Position numbers and translations under genes: made by a program | In this document: positions 33,617-41,317 of the stretch, one piece after another | Numbering within the stretch: the first letter of the stretch is position 1 | Layout of the letters: each line of letters begins with the position of its first letter | Source: Metabacillus sp. KUDC1714 | Lineage (GTDB): Bacteria > Bacillota > Bacilli > Bacillales > Bacillaceae | DNA: 64,000 nucleotides | Reading direction: 5' to 3' | Assembly: GCF_014217835.1 (NCBI RefSeq) | Contig: NZ_CP055263.1 | Location: 3,103,501-3,167,500 of the forward strand | The notes under the pieces: generated by a model | The model's database searches: none | Seen by the model: the letters and a program-made list of their open reading frames with translations, nothing else | What the model was told of the DNA's origin: nothing

Positions 33617-33756
33617 TATAATGGCTCTGTTATCTTAATTACGGTTAAAAGCCTTAAAAGAAGTTCATGATGCTGGAATTATGAAACAATCTTCTATCTT
33701 GCCCGTTTTGCCCTTTCCCCTTGAGCTTCTAAATGGTCTATAGGATCATAAAAAAG

Positions 33757-33800
33757 AAAAGCTTCAATCCTTTGGTAGATAAGGAATTGAAGCTTTTTTT
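33757..33800. terminator. Convergent terminator
   Basis: AAAAGCTTCAATCC (33757-33770) pairs with GGAATTGAAGCTTTT (33783-33797) with one bulge, followed by T residues. It separates the phosphotransferase from the convergent RsbR paralogue. Confidence 0.85.
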
Positions 33801-33870
33801 ACATTTAAAAAATCTTGTTCGAACTTACTTGCAGTTTATCTAGAGCCATACCTTCGCCTTTAAATAGAGT

Positions 33871-34695
33871 CTATTGACGTAAGTGTTCATGTAAAGCTTG
33901 TTGTAGTGTGCCTAAAGTTTTTGTATTTTTGTTAAATGAGGCGCCAAGGTGGATCATTTTTCGTACTACCTCAGCCCTTAATCCGGTAATAACGGATTTA
34001 CATCCCATCATAGAAGCTCCATCTATTATTTTTAATAAATGATTAATAACTTCAATTTCCATAATAGCGATACCAGATAGATCAATAATCAAAGTTTGAA
34101 TGCGGCTGACTCCAATTTCAGTTAGGACTTTTTCTTCTAGGATATTTGTTCGAAATTCATCAATAGTCCCAATTAATGGTAAAATACAGACGGAAGAATT
34201 TATTGGGATAATTGGTACTGATAGATTCTCAACCAACTCTCTATGTGCTTTAATCAAAGAATCTTTGTATGTAGAATAACTCATAAAGAAGGAATTTAAA
34301 AAATCATCAATCCGATTATTTATTTCTTTTTCTAGAGTAAAAAAGTTGATAATAATCTGTTCATTCGTTAATCGGTTATACTCTTTTATAAGATACCAAA
34401 CCGTTCTACGAATGGCTTGTATCCACTCTAATTTAAATGATAAGTCAATTGAATGAGTCGCCCAAGCAATACCTTCTTGCTTTGCAAACAGCTGAAGGTC
34501 TTTTTCTTTTTTATTAATAATATAGATAACGAGATTTTTTGCATTATTTACAAGATCAATATTTCCAATTTGTAAGATTTCATCAATCTTATCTTTTACA
34601 TTAACAGCCTCAGAAAGAAGCAACTCTTCAAAATTTTCAATATTGTTTTCAAAAAAATCTTTTAATTGGTATGTGGCTAGGTAGTTGAATTTCAT
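33871..34695 (-). CDS. RsbR-type stressosome protein with C-terminal STAS domain
   Basis: 274 residues. The N-terminal 150 residues are all-helical like the non-haem globin-like Rsb_N domain; the last 110 form a STAS domain (PIIPINSSVCILPLIGTIDEFR; QTLIIDLSGIAIMEIEV; CKSVITGLRAEVVRKMIHLG). RsbR paralogues assemble into the stressosome with RsbS and RsbT and set sigma-B activation. The phospho-acceptor position equivalent to Thr171 of RsbRA appears to be Ser here (DLSGI), while the Thr of ITGLRAE matches the second site. It lies alone, as other rsbR paralogues do in Bacillus. Confidence 0.85.
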   Translation of the reverse strand: MKFNYLATYQLKDFFENNIENFEELLLSEAVNVKDKIDEILQIGNIDLVNNAKNLVIYIINKKEKDLQLFAKQEGIAWATHSIDLSFKLEWIQAIRRTVWYLIKEYNRLTNEQIIINFFTLEKEINNRIDDFLNSFFMSYSTYKDSLIKAHRELVENLSVPIIPINSSVCILPLIGTIDEFRTNILEEKVLTEIGVSRIQTLIIDLSGIAIMEIEVINHLLKIIDGASMMGCKSVITGLRAEVVRKMIHLGASFNKNTKTLGTLQQALHEHLRQ

Positions 34696-34845
34696 TGCTT
34701 ATTCCCCTTTATTTTTATTTTTTTGAAATTTGTATAATATCCCCAATGGTAATTACCCCCTTAACTCCTTAAGTAAACAACTTTTATGCATTTTTTACCT
34801 ATATTTAATAATGGAAAATATTTAAAGTGATATTGTTCATTTTTT

Positions 34846-35076
34846 ATATAAAGGCTGTTTTCGCAAACTTTGTTGCTTTTAAAATAGTATTAGGTTGGTT
34901 GATTGGCGCTCCAGGATGCTCGCTTTCCGTGGGGCGGGCGATGAGCCTCCTCAGCGCGAAGCGCCTGCGGGGTCTCATCTGTCCCGCTACTCCCACAGGA
35001 GTCTCGCATATCCGTTCCAATCACCCTAATCTGTTTTGTTCAAAAACAACAATCTTTTAGAAAAGAGCCTATATAA
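34846..35076. mobile_element. MITE copy 2: 219-bp element with 6-bp target duplication
   Basis: The element spans 34852-35070, with ATATAA directly repeated at 34846-34851 and 35071-35076. It is identical to copy 1 (12752-12970) except at one position. The inverted termini start AGGCT on both strands. The low divergence points to recent movement, presumably by a transposase encoded elsewhere. No gene lies between 34695 and 35306 besides it. Confidence 0.85.
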
Positions 35077-35305
35077 ACAATCTTGCAGGATCAGATTTGT
35101 ATTCCTTTTTTACAAGGCAGTACTTTCATATTGATTGCATGTATCGTTCATTCAATATGAAACTGATAGAAAGACATGGGAAACTCATGATCTTAATAGG
35201 TATCACAGAAATATTTATTATATGTGAAACATACGCTACTCTCTCCACCACTTCTATATATATTCTATGAAAGGAATTTTCTAAGAAGAAAGGGAAGTGG
35301 TAGAT

Positions 35306-36283
35306 ATGGCAAAATATCGAATGGTGCGTACTGAATTTTGGAAGAATCCGATTGTTTCAGAAGAAATGACCCCGGAGGATAGATATTTTTACCTATATCT
35401 TCTTACGAATCCACAAACGACTCAAATTGGAATTTATCGAATTACGAAAAAACAAATGGCTTTTGATTTGGGTTATTCAATTGAGAGTGTTCATTCGTTA
35501 ATGAAACGATTCATCGAACATCACAAATTGATTCGCTATAATCCAGAAACTAGAGAACTCGCCATTAAAAACTGGGGGAAGGATAACCTGCACAAAGGTG
35601 GGAAACCGGTTATGGATTGTATACTTTCTGAATTGAAAGAGGTCGAGGATACTTCGCTTATTTCATATGTTTCGGAAACTATTCAAAAGCCGGAAATTCG
35701 TGGTCTATATGAATCTTTTTTTAGTGAAGTTAGTAACCAAGATGAAAATGATACATATCAAGATACCGAATGTGAAGAAGTTGACGATACGTTCATGCGT
35801 CATAATACGATACGTGGACAAAAAGAAAAAGAAAAAGAAAAAGAAAAAGAAAAACAACAACAAAAAGCTTTTAACCCAAATATAGAGAATAATCCAGACA
35901 GAGAGGATCAATCACAAACTCATAAAACGAAAGACGTGAAAGAAATTGTTGAGTTTTGGGACAACAATGGATTTGGTTTTTCAAATGTCAATGCGAAACA
36001 GCAGCTTTTAGCTTGGTTAGATGATTCATGCTTTTTACAGCCTAAAGACACAATTTTAAAAGCCATGACGATTGCCTGTGCTAATAACAAGCGAAGGCTG
36101 AACTATGTGATTGGCATTCTGAAAAACTGGGAAAATGAATCTTTACTGACCGTGGGAGAGATTGATTCTTTTTGTGAGAACCAATATTCTATATCAAAGC
36201 ATAAGCAATCAACGGAATCGTTTCCTGCTGGAAGAGATATTCCGAGTGGGTTTGAACTTGATCTAACAGCAGGTGAAGAGTGA
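35306..36283 (+). CDS. Phage-type replication protein with DnaD-like domain
   Basis: 325 residues. The N-terminal winged helix (AKYRMVRTEFWKNPIVSEEM; LLTNPQTTQIGIYRITKKQM) is that of phage replisome organisers, and the C-terminal VKEIVEFWDNNGFGFSNVNA...LNYVIGILKNW is the DnaD/DnaB2 domain that contacts DNA. A low-complexity linker of alternating Lys-Glu (from about 35820 to 35853) is encoded by a near-perfect AAAGAA hexamer array. I take the ATG at 35306; a GTG at 35297 is possible. No other phage genes lie next to it, so it is a stranded prophage gene, perhaps still intact. Confidence 0.8.
   Translation: MAKYRMVRTEFWKNPIVSEEMTPEDRYFYLYLLTNPQTTQIGIYRITKKQMAFDLGYSIESVHSLMKRFIEHHKLIRYNPETRELAIKNWGKDNLHKGGKPVMDCILSELKEVEDTSLISYVSETIQKPEIRGLYESFFSEVSNQDENDTYQDTECEEVDDTFMRHNTIRGQKEKEKEKEKEKQQQKAFNPNIENNPDREDQSQTHKTKDVKEIVEFWDNNGFGFSNVNAKQQLLAWLDDSCFLQPKDTILKAMTIACANNKRRLNYVIGILKNWENESLLTVGEIDSFCENQYSISKHKQSTESFPAGRDIPSGFELDLTAGEE
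35820..35853 (+). repeat. Hexanucleotide (GAAAAA)n tandem array in the DnaD-like gene
   Basis: About five copies of GAAAAA encode (Glu-Lys)n in the linker of the replication protein. Since the unit is six bases, slippage changes linker length but not the frame. Confidence 0.7.
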
Positions 36284-36496
36284 TGAGTATTGTTTGGAGG
36301 TAAAAGTAGATAATGAATTTTAGAGAGCAAAATAAGGAGTAAACTATCCAGATATGATAGATTTACAACTTCTTGGTGTAATTGGTCTTTCGAGAGATCC
36401 AGTAGAATGTAATTCATTTGGATTTTTACTGACAAATATTGCTGGAGTTAAATGAAGGAGATTTGTTTCATTTGTAAATGCTGGTCATTGGTTTCC

Positions 36497-36540
36497 CCAC
36501 CCATTTTCAGGGTAGGGGTTGGGGTTCGAATCCCTCTAGA
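36497..36540 (+). other. tRNA 3'-end-like stretch, possible attachment-site remnant
   Basis: GGGGTTCGAATCCCTC (about 36521-36536) looks like a tRNA T-arm (TTCGAAT loop with a G/C stem), but no matching D-arm, anticodon arm or CCA is present. Phages often integrate into tRNA 3' ends, and a phage gene lies just upstream, so it may mark an old integration border. The evidence is weak. Confidence 0.25.
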
Positions 36541-36560
36541 ATCATCTAAATGAGATGCTT

Positions 36561-36597
36561 TAATCCTTTAGTAGAAAGAAGGGGGATTAGTCTTTTT
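36561..36597 (+). terminator. Terminator downstream of the DnaD-like gene
   Basis: TAATCC (36561-36566) pairs with GGATTA (36584-36589), followed by a TTTTTT stretch. The stem is short. It faces the convergent AraC regulator. Confidence 0.5.
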
Positions 36598-36692
36598 TCA
36601 TTTGATGGCCTACTGCTACAAACCTAGCAGCCTTTTGATTTACCTATTTGTAATAACAATTCTATATCCTAAAACATCTTTGAAGCCCTTTT

Positions 36693-37496
36693 TTACGAAA
36701 ATAGAGTAGAAACCTCAACCTGATGTCCATACATTGCAAATTCTTTTGGGGACATTGCTGTTAATTTTTTAAACATACGAGAAAAATAGGAAGGGTCATA
36801 GTATCCGAGATAATCAGAGATAGCTACAATTGTCATATCGGTATTTAATAAGAGATTACATGCTTCAATGATTCTTAGTTGATGAATATATCTGATTGGA
36901 GACTGTCCCATTAATTCCTTAAAGACCGAAATTGTGTAACTTGGAGACCTGTTAATTAATTTTGCGAGTTGATCAATTTCAATGGTTTTACGGTAATTTT
37001 TTAACAAGTAGTTCTCGATGATTGAAGTGTATTTCACCTTGCTTGGTGTGATTGTAGGGCTATCTAGTTCCCGGGCAAACATTCCAAGTAATTCCTGTAG
37101 TATTCCAACACATATATAGGAGCGGAATTTTTTATCACCTCTACTATCGACGAATAACCTCTCAAAACGATGCTTTACATATTCGGGATTCCTTGTTTTA
37201 ATTTTGTGGAATTTTTTACTGATAGGAAAAGGGTCCGTATAAGCGACATTTTCAGGAATTGTAAACGCAACTGTGTATTTTTGGTGCCCGCCAGATTCAT
37301 GATTCTCTCCACCACGTAAAGTCCCAAATGGAATATATACAAGATCACCTTTTTCAGCAATAATCTGTTCTCCATTTATTGAATAGGCGACTTTCCCTTT
37401 TACCATTAGAATAAAAACATTGTAATCAATTTTCTCAGTTTGCGTATGCCAATTTGGAATTAAATTATCAAAAAAAACGCCAGTTATGTTAATGAT
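36693..37496 (-). CDS. AraC family regulator of the sulfated-saccharide locus
   Basis: About 267 residues. The coding frame extends 30 codons beyond the first ATG (37406) to a perfect GGAGGT (37503-37508); the only candidates there are ATC (37496) or ATT (37493), 6 and 9 bp on. The added residues (NITGVFFDNLIPNWHTQTEK) complete the cupin-like sensor, so a non-AUG start is likely. The C-terminus has two helix-turn-helix motifs (IEIDQLAKLINRSPSYTISVFK; IVAISDYLGYYDPSYFSRMFKK). It is divergent from the GPH transporter. The repeated TACATG half-sites before both operons of this locus are its probable targets. Confidence 0.85.
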   Translation of the reverse strand: MINITGVFFDNLIPNWHTQTEKIDYNVFILMVKGKVAYSINGEQIIAEKGDLVYIPFGTLRGGENHESGGHQKYTVAFTIPENVAYTDPFPISKKFHKIKTRNPEYVKHRFERLFVDSRGDKKFRSYICVGILQELLGMFARELDSPTITPSKVKYTSIIENYLLKNYRKTIEIDQLAKLINRSPSYTISVFKELMGQSPIRYIHQLRIIEACNLLLNTDMTIVAISDYLGYYDPSYFSRMFKKLTAMSPKEFAMYGHQVEVSTLFS

Positions 37497-37591
37497 GTAG
37501 AGACCTCCTTACAGGCTAATTTTTCTATAAATTTAATATACACGATATCTCCAAGTAGAAATATAGAAAAATAAAATGTAGTAAAAAATCA

Positions 37592-37617
37592 TACATGAAA
37601 TCGATAAATTGTACATG
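37592..37617 (+). promoter_or_regulatory. AraC-type double site upstream of the GPH transporter operon
   Basis: Two direct TACATG half-sites (37592-37597 and 37612-37617) lie 20 bp apart. The second abuts the -35 region; a -10 like TATACT follows at 37640-37645, exactly 28 bp after the second half-site. The same geometry recurs at 41195. A related 10-base match, in inverted orientation, is found around 37695-37706. Confidence 0.65.
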
Positions 37618-37661
37618 GACTATAATTCGACATAACCAGTATACTTGTTATCAATAAGATG

Positions 37662-37675
37662 ATTAAGCGTTTACA
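37662..37675. promoter_or_regulatory. CRE-like box before the GPH transporter
   Basis: ATTAAGCGTTTACA is close to the CRE consensus read on either strand and lies 22 bp after the start of the -10. A second CRE-like sequence, TGGAAGCGCTTAAA, lies at 37719-37732. Confidence 0.6.
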
Positions 37676-37883
37676 CACCTTGCACATATCTCAATATGTA
37701 CAATTGTTTTGTGATATTTGGAAGCGCTTAAAGGGAGTCGTAAATTAGATCTTAAGGGTGCAATTTACGGTCTTAACTAAATATAAAGGTGGTGGCACAG
37801 GATATAAATTAATATTTTGTCCTTAACAGTAACCAAACACTTCACTATGAGTTTAGCTTAGGCCGAATATGGGGGGATTACTT

Positions 37884-39248
37884 ATGTTTAAAGTAGATCA
37901 AGTTTCATGGAAAGAAAGAATTAGTTATGGTTTAGCGGATACTGCATCTAATTTAATTTTTGTAATGGTTTCAACATATTTACTCTATTTTTATACAGAT
38001 GTTTATGGTATTGGTGCAGGTGTTGTTGGTACTTTATTCTTGCTTGTTAGATTTTTAGATGCAGGTACAGATTTGCTTGCTGGTTATGTAATCGATCGAA
38101 CAAATACGAAATGGGGTAAATGTAGGCCATATTTTCTATGGTTAGCGATCCCATTTGCAGCTGTCGGTGTTTTAGCCTTTTTGACTCCAGATTTAGATAC
38201 ACAAGGGAAAATTTTGTTTGCTTATTCAAGCTATATACTATTAGGTCTTATTTATACGTTTATTAACATTCCTTTATCAGCCATGTTACCTAGCATGTCA
38301 AATAATCCGCAAGAACGTCATGAAGTCACTTCTATACGTATGATTTTCGGTCAGATTGGTGGCTTTGTTGTCTCGGTTGCAACATTACCTTTAGTTGCTT
38401 ATTTCGGAAATGGTAATGATGCAAAGGGTTTCGCGATAACAATGACTGTATTTGGTGTCATTTCTATTCCGATGTTTATAAATGCATTTAAAAATACGAA
38501 AGAAAGAGAGTATTACAATAGTAAAAAGACTGTTCCTTTAAAAGATGGATTGAAAGCATTTAATATCCCATGGTTAATTATCTTTACTGCAAAACTTGCT
38601 TTCTTCTTTGTATTTATTATTCGTAATCAAACGACTATTTACTTTCTTAAATATAATTTTGGCAGAGCAGATATCGTTCCAATTGTTATGGGTTTGAATT
38701 ATTTAACAATTGTTTCCTTACTTTTAATTCCGTTTGTTACAAAGAAACTTGGTGGTAAGAAAACCATGCAGTTTGGGATTGTGGTGTCCATTATAGGATC
38801 TCTTATCATTTATTTCAGTTCAATAACATCTTCTATTCCATTACTTTTGATTGGGGTTGGACTTGGTGGATTAGGTCTTGGTTTCGTTCCGAGTCTATTA
38901 TTCTCACTTATTGCTGACACAATTGATTATGGTGAGTGGAAATCAGGTGTTCGTGCAACGGGTCTTTTATACTCAGGTTCAACATTTGCAGCAAAATTTG
39001 GAATGGGTATAGGCGGTGCTGCGGGGGCTTGGTTATTAGCTTTATATAATTATGACCCAGCATTAACTCAACAATCTACAGAAACTTTGGAAGCGATTGA
39101 ATTTAGTTTTATATGGTTCCCAGTCATAAGTTTTGTATTAGTTCTCATTCTGTTGCAATTCTACAAACTTGATAAGATTCATCCTCAAATAGTGGAAGAC
39201 TTGAAAAAAAGAAATGAGACAAATACTGATCTCGCAAAAGAGGCTTAA
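37884..39248 (+). CDS. GPH family glycoside/cation symporter (MelB/XynP type)
   Basis: About 454 residues, twelve hydrophobic segments. The family signature is seen in RISYGLADTASNLIFVMVSTYLLYFYTDVYG and LLVRFLDAGTDLLAGYVIDRTNTKWGKCRPYFLW. I place the start at the ATG 37884 because GGGGGG lies 7 bp before it; the upstream ATG at 37869 contains that site. It imports glycosides or uronides with Na+ or H+. It is co-transcribed with sulfatase 1 (92-bp gap with a stem-loop at 39256-39291), so it probably imports a sulfated mono- or oligosaccharide. Confidence 0.88.
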   Translation: MFKVDQVSWKERISYGLADTASNLIFVMVSTYLLYFYTDVYGIGAGVVGTLFLLVRFLDAGTDLLAGYVIDRTNTKWGKCRPYFLWLAIPFAAVGVLAFLTPDLDTQGKILFAYSSYILLGLIYTFINIPLSAMLPSMSNNPQERHEVTSIRMIFGQIGGFVVSVATLPLVAYFGNGNDAKGFAITMTVFGVISIPMFINAFKNTKEREYYNSKKTVPLKDGLKAFNIPWLIIFTAKLAFFFVFIIRNQTTIYFLKYNFGRADIVPIVMGLNYLTIVSLLLIPFVTKKLGGKKTMQFGIVVSIIGSLIIYFSSITSSIPLLLIGVGLGGLGLGFVPSLLFSLIADTIDYGEWKSGVRATGLLYSGSTFAAKFGMGIGGAAGAWLLALYNYDPALTQQSTETLEAIEFSFIWFPVISFVLVLILLQFYKLDKIHPQIVEDLKKRNETNTDLAKEA

Positions 39249-39255
39249 AAATATT

Positions 39256-39291
39256 AAGCTTATCCGTTATTGAAAGTAGACGAATAAGCTT
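39256..39291 (+). other. Intercistronic stem-loop between transporter and sulfatase genes
   Basis: AAGCTTAT (39256-39263) pairs with ATAAGCTT (39284-39291) with partial extension on the inside. There is no T run, so it is more likely an mRNA-stability element than a terminator. Confidence 0.4.
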
Positions 39292-39340
39292 TAAAAACAA
39301 TCTCATCCAACTAGAATACGAATTAAAGGAGAAGTTATTT

Positions 39341-40882
39341 ATGAGAATATTATTTTTAGATTTAGATTCAGTAAGCCCACGCCATTTAGGATGTTACGGT
39401 TATCACCGTAATACTTCACCTAATATCGATAAAATTGCAGAAAAGGGAGTTCGTTTCAATAATTACTATACTTCAGATGCTCCATGTGCACCTTCTAGAA
39501 CGGCCTTAATGTCTGGTCAATTTGGAATTCGTAATGGTTTAGTAGGACATGGAGGTACAGCTGGAGATATGAAACTAGAAGGAGTTAATCGTAACCTTTT
39601 TGGTAGACTTTCAGTTGGTGGATCTCTCCCTTCTTTCTTACAATTAGGAGCAGGTATAAATACAACTTTAATTAGCCCATTTCCGCAACGCCATGCAACA
39701 TATAATTTTTACGCTGGTTTTAACGAAATAATTAACACTGGTAAGTTTGGAATGGAATCAGCTGAACAAGTTTCTCCTGTTGTTACAGATTGGATTGAGA
39801 GAAATGCTGCAAAAGACGATTGGTTACTTTATGTGAATTATTGGGATGCTCACACGCCTTATCGTGCGCCAGAGAGTTTCGGTAATCCTTTTGCTGAAGA
39901 GCCACTGCCGGAATGGGCTAACGAAGAAACGTTAGAAAAGCATAAAGACGCTGTAGGTCCTCATACTGTGCATGAATTAGTTATCGATCATAATGGAAAC
40001 ACGTATACGAATGTAGAAAGTGAAAAATTCCCAAGAAGTCCTGGTGAGATTAAAAACATGGACGATTTAAGATCTATGATTGATGGATATGATTGTGGTA
40101 TTCGATATCTTGATGATCATGTCGGCAAATTATTTTCATTGTTAGAAGATAAGGGAATTTTTGAGGACACGATTATTATTATCTCAGCAGACCATGGAGA
40201 GAACATGGGACAATTAGGGATTTATGGAGAACACGGAACGGCCGATGATGGCACATGTCGTATTCCAATGATCATTTCATGGCCAGGCATGCAACAAGGA
40301 ATTGTCGATGACGGCTTACATTATCACTTAGATTTACCTGTTACATTAGCAGAAATGCTTGAGCTACCTGCTTCTCCAGATTGGGATGGAAGAAGTTATG
40401 CATCTGTATTAAAAGAAGGAAAAGATTGTGGGCGTGACTATCTAGTTGTTTCTCAGTGTGCTCACGTTGCTCAACGAAGTGTACGTTTTGGCGATTGGTT
40501 ATATATGAGAACGTATCATGATGGATATCATTTATTTGATAAAGAAATGCTATATAATCTTGCAGAAGATCCTAGAGAAGAAAACAACGTTGCAGATAAG
40601 TATAAAAACCTTTGCATGGAAGCAACCTATTATTTGAATGAATGGCATGATGAAATGATGGTAAGAAGTGGTGATGATGTTGACCCTCTATGGACTGTTA
40701 TGAAAGAAGGCGGACCATATCATGCTAAGGGATTCCTTGAAAATTATGGAGAAAGACTCATTCAAACTGGAAGAGAACGACAATTTAATGCATTGAAACA
40801 AAAACATCCTAGTGAGTTTCCAGAAGAAATTGATGAAGCAAGAGTTGCGTTTACTCGTGCGATGATGAAAAATTTATTTTAA
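39341..40882 (+). CDS. Cysteine-type sulfatase 1 (cytoplasmic)
   Basis: 513 residues of the type I sulfatase/alkaline phosphatase superfamily. The formylglycine motif is CAPSR (Cys49-Arg53), preceded by the metal site LFLDLDS (Asp7, Asp9) and followed by the late ADHGENMG metal-binding segment. It hydrolyses sulfate esters after Cys49 is oxidised to formylglycine. There is no signal peptide, so it works inside the cell on imported material. It is closely related to the sulfatase at 44732, with nearly identical N-termini. AAAGGAG lies 9 bp before the ATG. The formylglycine-generating enzyme at 47952 would mature it. Confidence 0.92.
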   Translation: MRILFLDLDSVSPRHLGCYGYHRNTSPNIDKIAEKGVRFNNYYTSDAPCAPSRTALMSGQFGIRNGLVGHGGTAGDMKLEGVNRNLFGRLSVGGSLPSFLQLGAGINTTLISPFPQRHATYNFYAGFNEIINTGKFGMESAEQVSPVVTDWIERNAAKDDWLLYVNYWDAHTPYRAPESFGNPFAEEPLPEWANEETLEKHKDAVGPHTVHELVIDHNGNTYTNVESEKFPRSPGEIKNMDDLRSMIDGYDCGIRYLDDHVGKLFSLLEDKGIFEDTIIIISADHGENMGQLGIYGEHGTADDGTCRIPMIISWPGMQQGIVDDGLHYHLDLPVTLAEMLELPASPDWDGRSYASVLKEGKDCGRDYLVVSQCAHVAQRSVRFGDWLYMRTYHDGYHLFDKEMLYNLAEDPREENNVADKYKNLCMEATYYLNEWHDEMMVRSGDDVDPLWTVMKEGGPYHAKGFLENYGERLIQTGRERQFNALKQKHPSEFPEEIDEARVAFTRAMMKNLF

Positions 40883-40902
40883 TTCATGATAACGCTATTT
40901 TT

Positions 40903-40943
40903 ATACCTTAGTTTAGTATTTTACTAGACTAAGGTATTTTTTT
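40903..40943 (+). terminator. Terminator after sulfatase 1
   Basis: A 15-bp stem (40903-40917 with 40923-40937, one G-T pair) is followed by seven T residues. It ends the first transcription unit of the locus. The next 250 bp lack genes. Confidence 0.88.
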
Positions 40944-41194
40944 GCTTAAGCAAAGATATAGAAAAGTAAATATTAAATAAGATAGTAGATAACAAATTGA
41001 CCACTAATTATTTTCTTGCATGCAGAAGTAGAATGAAAAACATGCTCATTCTTTATACTTTTTTGAGAAGGGTAGCTTAGCTCTTTTTATCTCGTTTATT
41101 AAAAAATTGCCCTTAAATAAATTACAGGTGACCAGTAACAGAAAAAGATGTTTTGAGTCCAAGGGAGGGGTATTTTGAATATTCTGAAAGATTA

Positions 41195-41220
41195 TACATG
41201 AAATCATAATATCGTACATG
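41195..41220 (+). promoter_or_regulatory. AraC-type double site upstream of the ABC transporter operon
   Basis: TACATG half-sites at 41195-41200 and 41215-41220, 20 bp apart, and TATAAT at 41243-41248, 28 bp after the second. Spacing is identical to that at 37592-37645, and the bases around the sites are also shared (ATACATGAAATC; GTACATGGAC). Confidence 0.68.
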
Positions 41221-41263
41221 GACCATGATCCTTCTAGCCATCTATAATTAGCAATAACAAGAT

Positions 41264-41277
41264 ATTAAGCGCTTACA
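41264..41277. promoter_or_regulatory. CRE-like box before the ABC transporter operon
   Basis: ATTAAGCGCTTACA lies 21 bp after the start of the -10, matching the position of the CRE in the sister promoter. CcpA repression of both units is the inference. Confidence 0.6.
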
Positions 41278-41317
41278 AAATCTTGTGGAGAAAATATCAA
41301 AGGGGAGAATTACATTG

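Noticed and set aside
35705..35911. Poly-Phe frame opposite the Lys-Glu linker
   Set aside because: Only the complement of the AAAGAA array.
36497..36540. Functional tRNA gene
   Set aside because: Only a T-arm-like piece can be drawn; no cloverleaf can be built from the surrounding bases, so it is kept only as a possible attachment-site trace.
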